Source of the DNA: DASQPR01 sp035713725
GTDB lineage: Bacteria; Actinomycetota; Actinomycetes; Mycobacteriales; Micromonosporaceae
NCBI GenBank assembly: GCA_035713725.1
Contig: DASTMZ010000095.1
Span: 1 to 52,081 of the forward strand
Length of the DNA: 52,081 nucleotides
Direction: 5' to 3'
In this document: one piece after another, positions 17,535 to 25,698 of the stretch
How the letters are laid out: each line of letters starts with the position of its first letter
How positions within the stretch are numbered: position 1 is the first letter of the stretch
Program-made: the position numbers and the translations under genes
The notes under the pieces: model-generated
Database searches by the model: none
What the model was told of the DNA's origin: nothing
Seen by the model: the letters and a program-made list of their open reading frames with translations, nothing else

Positions 17535-19093
17535 CGCGGATGCGCACCGCCGGCGATCTGCAGCCGGAGCCGGTGACCGGCGCGCCATCGATACGCCGTC
17601 GGCCACAGTTCAATGTCGATCGTGCGCGTGCCATCCGCCGCTACCGGTCCACCCGAGACGCGCGTCAGGCCGTCGCAGACGTTCCACGAACGACCGTTCG
17701 GCGCCACATCGCACAGCCTCGCGAACAGATCGAATTCCGCGCAGCTACTGCGCACCTGCACGGTCACGCTGACCGGGCCGACCGCCTCGACCGGCGCGGT
17801 CAGCACCGGCGAACTGTAGACCAGCACGTCGTCGCGTGCCTCGACGCGGTTGTTCACGACTCGGCCGGCGGCGAAGGTCAGCAGCGCTCCACCCGGCGAT
17901 GGCGTCGGATCGGCGGGGTCGTAGCGGAATCGATCGACGGCCGCGTCCGCTTTCGGCGCGGCGGTCGGGTCCGGCGCGGTAAGACTGCCGCCGGGCCGGA
18001 TCGACCATTCGCGGGTACGGCCGGGTGGTGGCCAGTCGTCCAGCGTGCGCCACTCGTTCGCGCCGATGACGTACACCTTCACTCCGGGGCGCGCGGCACT
18101 CGACTCGGGCGACTGATCGTCGAGTTGAGCGCGGAACCACGAGACGCCCTCGCTCATGGAATGCGCGAACAGGCCACGCGACGCGTGTGTCCAATCGCCG
18201 ATGACGAGCCGCGGCCACTTGCCGGCGGCTCGCATGCGCGCGTAGTCGGCGAGCTGCCACGGCAGAAAGATGTCGTACCAGCCGCCGACCAAGCACACCG
18301 CGGCGTCGACGTCTTCGACGCGGCCGCCGTGGCCGCGATCGCGCCAGTAGGGCTCGTCCGCCGCGTTGATCAGCCACTCCTGGAAGAACGAGATCTCGCG
18401 GCCGACCGCGATGGCGTCCGCCTCGGACAGCGGGAGGTGCGTCCACGCCCGGCGCAGCATCGACTGCGAGCGGCGTTGCCTCGCGATGAAGCCAATCACC
18501 GAGCCGCCCTGGTTGTTCAGCAGCGTCGCCCAGTTGAGCACGGTGTCGAGCGAGAACGATCCGCCGGCGTAGGTCGGGCCGCGAAACGATGACGCGGTCA
18601 CCGCGGCGAGCATCCCGGTCAGCCGCGCGCTCGTGTCGGTCGCGATTGCCCATTGGGTAAAGCCGATGTAGCTCGCGCCGTGCGTGAACAGGTTGCCGTC
18701 GAACCAGTCCTGCTGCCCGATCCAGGCCACGGTGTCGAGGCCGTCGTCGCGTTCGTGGCGCATCGGCTCGAATTTGCCGCCCGAGTCGAACGTACCCCGG
18801 CAGCTCTGCAGCACGACGTGGAAGCCCTGCTCGGCGAAGACTCGTCCGGTGATGAGCCCGAAGACGCCCTTTCGGCCGTACGGCGTGCGGACCAGGATCG
18901 TCGGCGCGTTGTTCAGCGCCGAAGAGTAGCGCTTGCCGCGAGGCGCCATGTTACGGCTCGGTGCGTAGTGGTCGGTACGCAGTGCCACGCCGTCCCGGGT
19001 CACGATGTCGATGTCGCGCTCCACGGTCACATCGCGCGTTCGTGGCGCTGGAAGTCCGAAGTAGCGGCCGATGTAGCGGCTGGCAAGGCTCAT
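17426..19093 (-). CDS. CocE/NonD family (X-Pro dipeptidyl-peptidase-like) hydrolase
   Basis: 555 residues. Alpha/beta-hydrolase with the nucleophile in THGASYIGFTQW (G-x-S-Y-x-G), the acid in VGGWYDIFLP and the histidine in VIGDWTHAS. The C-terminal jelly-roll domain (VYVIGANEWRTLDDWPP to RLRLQIAGGAHPRY) is characteristic of the S15/CocE family. It would cleave acyl esters or amides; the substrate is unknown. The ATG at 19093 is used; a TTG three codons upstream is possible. It is divergent from a TetR gene 73 bases away, which suggests repression by that protein. Confidence 0.9.
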   Translation of the reverse strand: MSLASRYIGRYFGLPAPRTRDVTVERDIDIVTRDGVALRTDHYAPSRNMAPRGKRYSSALNNAPTILVRTPYGRKGVFGLITGRVFAEQGFHVVLQSCRGTFDSGGKFEPMRHERDDGLDTVAWIGQQDWFDGNLFTHGASYIGFTQWAIATDTSARLTGMLAAVTASSFRGPTYAGGSFSLDTVLNWATLLNNQGGSVIGFIARQRRSQSMLRRAWTHLPLSEADAIAVGREISFFQEWLINAADEPYWRDRGHGGRVEDVDAAVCLVGGWYDIFLPWQLADYARMRAAGKWPRLVIGDWTHASRGLFAHSMSEGVSWFRAQLDDQSPESSAARPGVKVYVIGANEWRTLDDWPPPGRTREWSIRPGGSLTAPDPTAAPKADAAVDRFRYDPADPTPSPGGALLTFAAGRVVNNRVEARDDVLVYSSPVLTAPVEAVGPVSVTVQVRSSCAEFDLFARLCDVAPNGRSWNVCDGLTRVSGGPVAADGTRTIDIELWPTAYRWRAGHRLRLQIAGGAHPRYARNPGTGDALGAATRLVAVDHEVAGGVLRLLEPI

Positions 19094-19154
19094 AGCGGCC
19101 AACGTACTGGCGGGCGGTGAGATTCGTCGAGACGAGGCCGTATCAACGCGTGGC

Positions 19155-19160
19155 TAGACT
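19155..19160 (+). promoter_or_regulatory. Candidate -10 element for the TetR gene (leaderless)
   Basis: TAGACT ends six bases before the ATG at 19167, so transcription would begin at or next to the start codon. No clear -35 element is visible. Confidence 0.4.
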
Positions 19161-19166
19161 CGCCCC

Positions 19167-19775
19167 ATGCCCACGGACGGGAGGCGAGTGCCGGCTGGTG
19201 CCGCGGTCCTGCGCGCGGACATCACCGATGCGATCCGTGACGCGGTGTTCGCCGAACTCGCCGAGGTCGGGTACGGCCGCCTATCGATCGAAGCGGTAGC
19301 AAGGCGGGCCGGTGTCGGCAAGACCGCCGTCTACCGTCGTTGGAGCTCGAAGCTCGACATGGTCGTGGACGTGGTCTCGACGGTGGCGGGCGAGCGCATG
19401 GACCTGCCGGACATGGGATCGCTGCGAGACGACATCGAGATGATCCTCATGATCGCCGGCAGGGCGCTGCGGCATCCACTGGCGTGGAAGGTCATTCCGG
19501 ACCTCCTCGCCGAGGCCGCGCGCAATCCCGGCATCGCCGAGACGCTGCACCGCGTGCTCACCGCCAACCAACGGGGGATGGGCAGCCAGGTGGTGGCCCG
19601 AGCGGTGGCGCGCGGCGAGATCGCCGCGGAGGTCGACCCGGATCTCGCGATCGACCTGATCGTCGGTCCGCTCTACTGGCGGATCGCGGTGTCCCGCAAC
19701 GATCTGCCCAAGGCGGACATCCAGCGCCTCGCGACGTCGGCGGCGGCCGCACTCGCCGCGTTACCGCCGGCCTGA
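19167..19775 (+). CDS. TetR family transcriptional regulator
   Basis: 202 residues. Helix-turn-helix at about residues 36-62: LSIEAVARRAGVGKTAVYRRW followed by SSKLDMVVDVV. The C-terminal part is helical with a VIPDLLAEAARNP stretch, as in TetR proteins with a TetR_C_11-like ligand domain. The gene is divergent from the CocE-type hydrolase, its probable target. No ribosome site; a -10 element at 19155-19160 suggests leaderless translation. Confidence 0.9.
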   Translation: MPTDGRRVPAGAAVLRADITDAIRDAVFAELAEVGYGRLSIEAVARRAGVGKTAVYRRWSSKLDMVVDVVSTVAGERMDLPDMGSLRDDIEMILMIAGRALRHPLAWKVIPDLLAEAARNPGIAETLHRVLTANQRGMGSQVVARAVARGEIAAEVDPDLAIDLIVGPLYWRIAVSRNDLPKADIQRLATSAAAALAALPPA

Positions 19776-19818
19776 CACCGACGCGGCAGTGCGACGGTAG
19801 TCGGCTGCGTCGCTCGCC

Positions 19819-19838
19819 GGTATACTGAGTGGTATGCC
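19819..19838 (+). promoter_or_regulatory. mazEF promoter -10 inside a dyad operator
   Basis: TATACT (19821-19826) lies seven bases before the antitoxin ATG at 19834, predicting a leaderless mRNA. It overlaps an imperfect dyad GGTATAC-N6-GTATGCC (19819-19838; six of seven pairs match), a likely binding site for the antitoxin. Confidence 0.55.
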
Positions 19839-20088
19839 AGCGACGACGATCAAGGTACCGAGCGAGCTGCGTGACCGGCTCGCCGCTGTCGCGAAGCGCG
19901 AGCACACCACGTTGGCCGGCGCGATCGCCCGATCCCTTGATGCCGCCGAGGAGGCCGCGTTCTGGAGCGACGTCGCCGCGCGGATGGACAGCGAACGCGG
20001 CGCATCACGCGCATCGGACGTCTCTGTGCTCGACGCGACGCTGACTGACGGTCTTGATCCGAACGAGACCTGGGACGACATCTGGTGA
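19834..20088 (+). CDS. Antitoxin, ribbon-helix-helix type (MazE-like)
   Basis: 84 residues. The N-terminal strand TTIKVPSELRDRLAAVAK followed by a helix (TTLAGAIARSLDAAE) is a ribbon-helix-helix DNA-binding domain. The acidic C-terminus (LTDGLDPNETWDDIW) is the probable toxin-neutralising segment. Its stop overlaps the toxin start (GTGA, 20085-20088), the standard coupling of toxin-antitoxin pairs. It presumably autorepresses through the dyad at its own start. Confidence 0.85.
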   Translation: MPATTIKVPSELRDRLAAVAKREHTTLAGAIARSLDAAEEAAFWSDVAARMDSERGASRASDVSVLDATLTDGLDPNETWDDIW

Positions 20089-20402
20089 GACGTGGCGAGG
20101 TGTACGTGTGCGATTTCGGTACGCCGGTCGGACACGAGCCCGCGTTCCGCCGGCCGGCCGTTGTCGTGTCGCACGACCTGTTCAATCGCTATGAAATGGC
20201 GATCGTGCTTCCGGTCACACGCAGTCGTCGGGGTTACCCGACGCACGTCGAGTTGGACGGCGTGCTCCCAGTGACTATTTACGTGCAGTGCGAGTTGATC
20301 CGCGCCGTATCCGCCGATCGCCTGACTCGCCGTGTCGCGGAACTGGACGCCGTGCACTTAGCGCGGATCGATGTCATCTTGCGGCGACTGCTCGCGCTCT
20401 GA
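20085..20402 (+). CDS. MazF/PemK family mRNA-interferase toxin
   Basis: 105 residues from a GTG start. MazF hallmarks: RRGEVYVCDFGTPVG at the N-terminus, RRPAVVVSHD, VLPVTRSRR, then VQCELIRAVSADRL. These correspond to the barrel strands, the catalytic Arg/Thr region (PVTRS) and the dimer helix. It would cut specific mRNA or tRNA sites when freed from the antitoxin. Length is normal and the motifs look intact. Sequence specificity cannot be read. Confidence 0.9.
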   Translation: MRRGEVYVCDFGTPVGHEPAFRRPAVVVSHDLFNRYEMAIVLPVTRSRRGYPTHVELDGVLPVTIYVQCELIRAVSADRLTRRVAELDAVHLARIDVILRRLLAL

Positions 20403-20460
20403 CCCATTCGACCGTCGCCGATAGTGGCGTTGCAGGTTTGCCTGCGCCCGGATTGCGCGC

Positions 20461-20493
20461 GCGGGGCGTGGACCATGCTGGCCCACGCCCCGC
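20461..20493. terminator. Terminator hairpin after mazF
   Basis: Arms GCGGGGCGTGG (20461-20471) and CCACGCCCCGC (20483-20493) pair perfectly over 11 bp with an 11-base loop. It lies between the convergent toxin and ABC permease genes, without a T-run. Confidence 0.65.
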
Positions 20494-20563
20494 TGCGGCG
20501 TCGTCGACCTCATCCCCCGTGAGGCATCGCCCCGTGACGCATCCCCGTGAGGTCGACGGCGCG

Positions 20564-21349
20564 TCAGACCCGCCGCGTGTCGCGGCGGAACAGCAGTGCC
20601 GAGCCGCCCACGAAGATCGCGAGCCAGATCGCGATGTTCGCGAACACCTCCCACCCGAGACCGGTACCAAGCGGTGCGTGCGCGAGCTGGTTCACGCCGT
20701 ACACCGGCATGAACTTTGCGACCGTCACAAGCGACGGCGACAACACGTTCACCGGGATGAAGACGCCGCCGAGGAACGCCAGCACGCCGAGGATCGGGCC
20801 GAGGAACTGCATGACATTCTCGGACGGCAGCAGGTAGCCCATGAACAGCCCGAGCGTCGCAAACACGAGCGAGCCGAGCGCGACTGCGAGCGCGCACAGG
20901 ATCCACTCGTGCGCCGGCAGCCGTACGCCCTGCGCCGCACCGAACGCGAACAGCAGCGCGATGGGTACGAGTCCGAGCGTCATCGCCGTCAAGATCTTGA
21001 TGCTCACGTACGCCACCGGGCGCAACGGCGTCAACCGCAGTTGGCGACTCCAGCCGAGCGCGCGTTCCACGGCCACCATCGAACCGCCGCTCACGCAGGC
21101 GGTCATCGCGCCATAGAGCGCGAGGCTCACCATCTCGAACGTCCGATAGTTCAACGACGTGCCGACGATGGTCGCGCCCTTCCGGCCGAAGAGCAGGTAG
21201 AACACCACCGGCATCACGATGACGAACACCATCGTGCGCCGGTTGCGGAGCATGCGGCGCAACTCGAGGCCGAGGAACGTCAGGTTGAATCCGCCAAGCG
21301 GGGGTACGCGTCGCTCGGCGTGTTGCGCGGGCAGGGTTGCCGCGGTCAT
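20564..21349 (-). CDS. ABC-2 type transporter permease
   Basis: 261 residues with about six hydrophobic segments. It begins LTFLGLELRRMLRNRRTMVFVIVMPVVFYLLFG, the lead-in of DrrB-like exporters, and has LVFATLGLFMGYLLPSENVM and AFLGGVFIPV late in the chain. It is coupled to the ATPase gene by a four-base overlap (21346-21349). Export substrate unknown. The last helix is followed directly by FRRDTRRV and the stop. Confidence 0.88.
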   Translation of the reverse strand: MTAATLPAQHAERRVPPLGGFNLTFLGLELRRMLRNRRTMVFVIVMPVVFYLLFGRKGATIVGTSLNYRTFEMVSLALYGAMTACVSGGSMVAVERALGWSRQLRLTPLRPVAYVSIKILTAMTLGLVPIALLFAFGAAQGVRLPAHEWILCALAVALGSLVFATLGLFMGYLLPSENVMQFLGPILGVLAFLGGVFIPVNVLSPSLVTVAKFMPVYGVNQLAHAPLGTGLGWEVFANIAIWLAIFVGGSALLFRRDTRRV

Positions 21350-22281
21350 CGGCTGCTCCGTTCGTAGTCGTCCGCGTCGTCGCCGGTCAGCGCGATGAAC
21401 GCGTCCTCGAGGTTGTCGGCGGTGATCTCCAGATCACGCGCCCGGGTCTGGCTGAGGAGGTAGCGCGCGACGCCGTCGGAGTCCTTCGCGCGCACCAGTA
21501 CGGTGTCGCCGCGCAGCTCGACGCTCTCGACACCGGCCAGACTCGCGATGGCGGTACGGTCGGCGTCGGGCAATGTCGCGCGCACCATCCGGCCGCTCGC
21601 CATGGCCTTGATCTCGGCGGTGGTGCCGTCCGCCACGATGCGGCCCTGCCGGATCAGCACGATGCGGTCCGCGTACGAGTCCGCCTCTTCGAGGTAGTGC
21701 GTGGCGAACATGACGGTACGGCCGCGTCGCGCGTCCTGGCGGATCGCCGCCCAGAAGTCGCGCCGACCTTCGACGTCCATGCCCGTGGTCGGCTCGTCGA
21801 GCACCATCAGCAACGGGTCGGCGAGCAGCGCGAGCGCGAAGCGCAGCCGTTGCTGTTCGCCGCCGGAGCACTTGCCGACCAGGCGGTCCGCGATCCCGGC
21901 GATGCCGGCCCGTTCGAGCACTTCGGCGGTCGGTCGGGTGTGCGGGAACAGCGTGCTGGTCAGGCGTACGGTCTCGGCGACCGTGAGGTCCTTGAGAAGC
22001 CCACCGGTCTGCATCACGGCGGCGATCTCGCCACGGGCAATCGCGTCGGACGGGCGGCGGCCGTAGACGGCAACACTGCCGGCGTTGGGCCGCGAGAGGC
22101 CGAGCATCATGTCGATCGTCGATGTCTTCCCGGCGCCATTCGGACCGAGGAACGCCACGATCTCGCCCTGTTCGATGGCGAGCGTCAGGTTGTCGACGGC
22201 GGTCACCGGCCCAAATCGCTTCGTCACGCCGCGCAGGTCGACGGCGAGCATCGCGGCTTGTTCGGTCGGGGTCAATGTCAT
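21346..22281 (-). CDS. ABC transporter ATP-binding protein (daunorubicin-resistance type)
   Basis: 311 residues from the ATG at 22281. Walker A GPNGAGKTSTIDMML, signature CSGGEQQRLRFALAL, Walker B LMVLDEPTTGMDVEG, switch histidine in MFATHYLEEAD. The C-terminal 90 residues resemble the DrrA-type tail. It forms an exporter with the permease that follows. The reading frame continues upstream of 22281 without conserved sequence; the family begins at LAVDLRGVTKRFG, so 22281 is preferred. A perfect dyad lies 60-73 bases upstream. Confidence 0.92.
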   Translation of the reverse strand: MTLTPTEQAAMLAVDLRGVTKRFGPVTAVDNLTLAIEQGEIVAFLGPNGAGKTSTIDMMLGLSRPNAGSVAVYGRRPSDAIARGEIAAVMQTGGLLKDLTVAETVRLTSTLFPHTRPTAEVLERAGIAGIADRLVGKCSGGEQQRLRFALALLADPLLMVLDEPTTGMDVEGRRDFWAAIRQDARRGRTVMFATHYLEEADSYADRIVLIRQGRIVADGTTAEIKAMASGRMVRATLPDADRTAIASLAGVESVELRGDTVLVRAKDSDGVARYLLSQTRARDLEITADNLEDAFIALTGDDADDYERSSR

Positions 22282-22340
22282 GCGATCGATGATGGCAGCG
22301 ACCGTCGCCGATGCGCAGATCCGTTGATCACGGATATCGC

Positions 22341-22354
22341 ATGACATCTGTCAT
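22341..22354. promoter_or_regulatory. Candidate operator: ATGACA-TC-TGTCAT dyad
   Basis: A perfect 6-2-6 palindrome lies 60 bases upstream of the ABC exporter start, in the divergent intergenic region. Similar compact dyads are bound by NarL/LuxR-type response regulators. No such gene is in the window, so the binding protein is unknown. Confidence 0.5.
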
Positions 22355-22533
22355 CGCGCACCGAGCCGCGATCGACTAGTGCGACTGGGCAGTCCGACGA
22401 CCGTGTGTATATTGGCCGAATTCGCCGGCCACGCCGGAATCCGACGTCCGGGCTACCCTGTGTTCACCAGCTGATCAGGTAATACGCCCAGGCCCGGCGG
22501 GGTCGCAGCGAGATGGCCTAAGGGGTCGGTGAG

Positions 22534-23217
22534 TTGTTCAGCCTTGCGCTTCTCAACGGCGGTGTCGGCGCGCGCGTCGCAGCCGGCCGGCCGAAGCAGT
22601 TCATCGTCGTCAATGGCATCCCGATCCTGGTGTATTCGCTGGTCGCGGCGGATGGCGTGGATGCCATCTCGCAGATCGTGCTCAACTATCCGCCGGGCTG
22701 GCGGGACGACGTCGAGAAGATCGTGACCGACTACGCGATCAAGACCCCGATCACGTACGTCGAGGCCGGCTCCTCACGACACGAATCGGTGGCACGCATG
22801 CTGCCGTTGATGGAAAACGACCACGTGATCATCCACGAGACCGCCCGGCCACTCGTCTCGTCGGTGGACTTCCAGCGGATCATCGCGTACGAGCACCCCG
22901 ACGTGAGCTACATGCTGCAGATCCCGTTCACCGTCGCGCCGGTCGATCCGGCCACGCATCAGGTGACCGGCTCGCTCGATCGGGACACGCTGCGCAACGT
23001 CCAGCTACCACAGAAGTTCGCGAAGTCGACGTTGGTCGCCGCCCATCGGTACGCCGCCGAGCGCGGAATCGTGTTCACCGAGGACGCGACGCTCTGCGCG
23101 GTGGCCGGCTTCGACGTGCGGTTCATCGAGGGTTCGGATCGAAACTTCAAGGTCACTACTCGCGTCGACGTCCAACTCGCCGGGTACCTGCTCGGGGGTG
23201 AACCGTACGATGAGTAA
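22534..23217 (+). CDS. IspD/TarI-like cytidylyltransferase (probable alditol-phosphate type)
   Basis: 227 residues from a TTG start with AGGGG eight bases upstream. The nucleotide-binding loop is LLNGGVGARVAAGRPKQF, equivalent to the G-G-x-G-x-R...P-K-Q motif of IspD. VIIHETARPLVSS matches the IspD/TarI 'H(D/E)-x-A-R-P' site and FTEDATLCAVAGF the C-terminal dimer region. IspD would make CDP-methylerythritol; TarI or Bcs1 would make CDP-ribitol. Overlap with a downstream short-chain reductase favours CDP-ribitol or a similar CDP-alditol, since Haemophilus CDP-ribitol synthase fuses the same two activities. The first codons, normally Met-x-Ala-x-Ile-Leu-Ala, are unusual. Confidence 0.8.
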   Translation: MFSLALLNGGVGARVAAGRPKQFIVVNGIPILVYSLVAADGVDAISQIVLNYPPGWRDDVEKIVTDYAIKTPITYVEAGSSRHESVARMLPLMENDHVIIHETARPLVSSVDFQRIIAYEHPDVSYMLQIPFTVAPVDPATHQVTGSLDRDTLRNVQLPQKFAKSTLVAAHRYAAERGIVFTEDATLCAVAGFDVRFIEGSDRNFKVTTRVDVQLAGYLLGGEPYDE

Positions 23218-23917
23218 GTCGATCATGGTGACCGGCGCGTCCAAGGGCATCGGGCTCGCCACCGCCCGTGAATTCCTCCGCGCCGACAACGACGTCAGCG
23301 ACCTGATCCTGGTCTCGCGCTCGTCCGACGACTTCGACCTCGCGGTCAAGGAACTGCGAGCGATGAATCCGCACCACAAGACGATCACGACGTACCCGCT
23401 GGATCTTGCCGACCGCGACCGCATCGTGGCGACGATGCGCGACGTGATTGCCGCCCACCGCAACGTCGACATCCTCGTCAACAACGCCGGCGTCACCATC
23501 CCGATGGCGATGCAGCAGATCGACTTCGCGGACTTCGAACGCACCATCGCGGTCAACCTCTACGCACCGTTCATCATCGTGCAGTCGTTGCTGCACAACG
23601 GGAACACCTTCGACGTGATCGTGAACATCGCGTCCACCGCGGGCATCAACGCGCGCTCCGGCTGGCTCACGTATAGCGCGTCGAAGGCCGCCATGATCAG
23701 CATGAGCGCGGTGATGAAGGAGGAGTTGGCGATCTACGGCACGCGCGTGGTGTGCATCTCGCCGGGGCGGTGTGCGACAAATCTGCGCCGCACGCTCGCG
23801 CCGGATGAGGACCCGACGACGATCATGCAGCCGGACGACGTGGCCGGCGTGATCGCGATGCTGGCGTCGGACGTCGGACGTTTCGTGGACAGCCAGAACC
23901 TCATCGTGCGGATGTAG
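23210..23917 (+). CDS. Short-chain dehydrogenase/reductase, partner of the cytidylyltransferase
   Basis: 235 residues. Classical SDR: cofactor loop MVTGASKGIGLATA, NNAGVTIP, catalytic Ser in NIASTAG, YSASKAAMI with the Tyr-x3-Lys pair, and SPGRCATNL after strand 6. The basic residue after strand 2 (SRSS) suggests NADP(H). The gene overlaps the cytidylyltransferase stop by eight bases, so the two are co-translated. By analogy with the C-terminal domain of bifunctional CDP-ribitol synthases, it could reduce ribulose 5-phosphate to ribitol 5-phosphate. That role is inference. Confidence 0.85.
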   Translation: MSKSIMVTGASKGIGLATAREFLRADNDVSDLILVSRSSDDFDLAVKELRAMNPHHKTITTYPLDLADRDRIVATMRDVIAAHRNVDILVNNAGVTIPMAMQQIDFADFERTIAVNLYAPFIIVQSLLHNGNTFDVIVNIASTAGINARSGWLTYSASKAAMISMSAVMKEELAIYGTRVVCISPGRCATNLRRTLAPDEDPTTIMQPDDVAGVIAMLASDVGRFVDSQNLIVRM

Positions 23918-23990
23918 CGACCTTCCGGCCGTTCTAACCGACAGTTAGGGCGATACTGGACGTATCGATCGCGTACGGGGGTGGCGCACG

Positions 23991-24974
23991 GTGGCCAAGA
24001 AGATCATCTTGATCGTGTTCGGCGTGGTGATCCTGCTCATCGGCTTGACCGTGACCGCGCTCGGAGCCGCCGGGTTGATCTTCGGTGGCCACGCCGGCGT
24101 GATCCAGAGCGGATATCACACGGTCGGCACGCCGACCTACGCGTTCGTCTCCGATGCCCGTGAGGTGCGACACGGCCAAGGCATCGAGGTTCGGTCGGGC
24201 AACGCGACGCTGCGCATCGACGCCCAAAACACGGGCCGACCGCTCTTCATCGGCGTCGGCCCCGCCCAGCAGGTGCAGTCCTACCTTAGTGGTGTCACGT
24301 ACGCGGACGTGACCGACGTCAACTTCTCGCCGTTCCGGCTGGAGTCGCACACCGTGCCGGGCGACGCTCGGCCCGCCGCGCCGGGCGACCAATCGTTCTG
24401 GGTGGCCAAGTCGGTCGGCACGTCGCCACGCCTGTCGTGGGCGATCGCGAGTGGCTCGTACCGCGTCGTGGTGATGAACGCGGACGCATCCTCCGGACCG
24501 CAGGCCGATGTTCGCGTTGGACTGAGCATCCCTGGTCTCTTCGGCGCGTCACTCGGCACCACGATCGCCGGCGGGTTGTTGTCGCTGATCGGTGTCGGCC
24601 TGCTCGCTTGGGGCATCGCGGCGAGGCGGCGCCAACCCGCCGTACCGCCGGGCTACGGTGCGCCGGGTGGCTATCCGTCCGGGTACCCGCCCCAGCCCGG
24701 GTACGGTCCGCAGTCCGGGTACCCGCCGCAGGCGTACGGTCCGCAGCCCGGGTACCCGCCCGAGCCCGGGTACCCGGGATATGCCGGTAGCGAGCAAGGC
24801 GGGCAAGGCGAACCGAGCGCGGGCACGCCACCGCCCGATGCGACGACGGCGGTCCCGCCGCCCGATGCGACGACCGAGAGCACGACGGCCGAGCCTGAGC
24901 GGTCGCCGTATGCGCCCGACCGTGACGACACGCGGCCGTCCGGCACGGACGACCCTGGCCGCGGTGGGGGATAA
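23991..24974 (+). CDS. Two-helix membrane protein with a Pro/Gly/Tyr-rich tail
   Basis: 327 residues from GTG 23991. TM1 covers residues 4-31 (IILIVFGVVILLIGLTVTALG), TM2 about 180-205 (GTTIAGGLLSLIGVGLLAWGIA). Between them is a beta-rich extracytoplasmic domain of about 145 residues. After TM2 comes a cytoplasmic tail with at least five PGYPPQ/PGYGPQ-like repeats and a Thr/Pro/Asp end. The pattern is common in unannotated actinobacterial membrane proteins; function unknown. The stop is seven bases from the stop of the convergent FHA gene. Confidence 0.7.
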   Translation: MAKKIILIVFGVVILLIGLTVTALGAAGLIFGGHAGVIQSGYHTVGTPTYAFVSDAREVRHGQGIEVRSGNATLRIDAQNTGRPLFIGVGPAQQVQSYLSGVTYADVTDVNFSPFRLESHTVPGDARPAAPGDQSFWVAKSVGTSPRLSWAIASGSYRVVVMNADASSGPQADVRVGLSIPGLFGASLGTTIAGGLLSLIGVGLLAWGIAARRRQPAVPPGYGAPGGYPSGYPPQPGYGPQSGYPPQAYGPQPGYPPEPGYPGYAGSEQGGQGEPSAGTPPPDATTAVPPPDATTESTTAEPERSPYAPDRDDTRPSGTDDPGRGGG

Positions 24975-24981
24975 CGCGGCG

Positions 24982-25698
24982 CTACTCGCGGTGCAAGGTC
25001 AGCGTGGTCCACGCCCCGACGTGAATGCGACCGCCGTCGGACAGCGGCATCGGCGCCTGCGGCGCGATCGGGTCGAGGCGGTCGTCGACGTACGTGCCGT
25101 TCGCCGAGTCCAGGTCGACCACCGCCCAGCCGCCGTCGGGCCGGGCGACCAGCAACGCGTGCGCATGTGACACGGCAGCGTCTTCCGGCGGCCCGGTCAG
25201 GTCGATCTCCGGCTCGATGCCTCGCGACCGGCTTCGACGGCCGATGAGCAACTCCTCGCCGTGCAGCGTGAACCGGCGCTCCGGTCGGTACGCGGGCAGC
25301 GCGACCGGCTCGGTATCCGGCACCGCCTGCATCCGTGCGTGGTAGTCGGGATCCACCGTGACCACGGCCCACCAGCGAGTGGCGGCACCAGTCGCGCCGG
25401 CCACCTCGACGACCGGCGCGAGCCGCGGCATCAACAGATCGACGCCGCAGCTCTCACAGAACCGGCCGGTCACCGGTGCACCACACGTCGGACAGAACAC
25501 CGGATCGCCGCCGGTTTCGTGGCGTGCCGACGGCGTACCCGCGGAGGATCGTGCCGGCGCGACGTCCGATGCCGCCTCGCCCTGAGCAACCACCGCCCGG
25601 CTGGCGTCGCGTCCGGGTGGTCCTCCGATCGGCGCGCCGCATTCGTCGCAGTAGTCGGCCGCGGCGGACTGATGTCCGCGCGGGCACGGGTGCGTCAT
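24982..25698 (-). CDS. FHA-domain protein with two zinc ribbons
   Basis: 238 residues. Zinc ribbon 1 near residues 5-24 (CPRGHQ...DYCDECGAPI), a Ser/Ala-rich linker, zinc ribbon 2 near 69-87 (FCPTCGAPV...FCESCGVDLL), then a forkhead-associated domain from about 145 with the phosphothreonine-binding residues in IGRRSRSR, VSHAHALL and DSANGTYVDD. FHA domains read phosphothreonine, so the likely partner is the kinase encoded upstream in the same cluster. Its start overlaps the stop of the vWA gene by four bases. Last gene of the cluster. Confidence 0.88.
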   Translation of the reverse strand: MTHPCPRGHQSAAADYCDECGAPIGGPPGRDASRAVVAQGEAASDVAPARSSAGTPSARHETGGDPVFCPTCGAPVTGRFCESCGVDLLMPRLAPVVEVAGATGAATRWWAVVTVDPDYHARMQAVPDTEPVALPAYRPERRFTLHGEELLIGRRSRSRGIEPEIDLTGPPEDAAVSHAHALLVARPDGGWAVVDLDSANGTYVDDRLDPIAPQAPMPLSDGGRIHVGAWTTLTLHRE

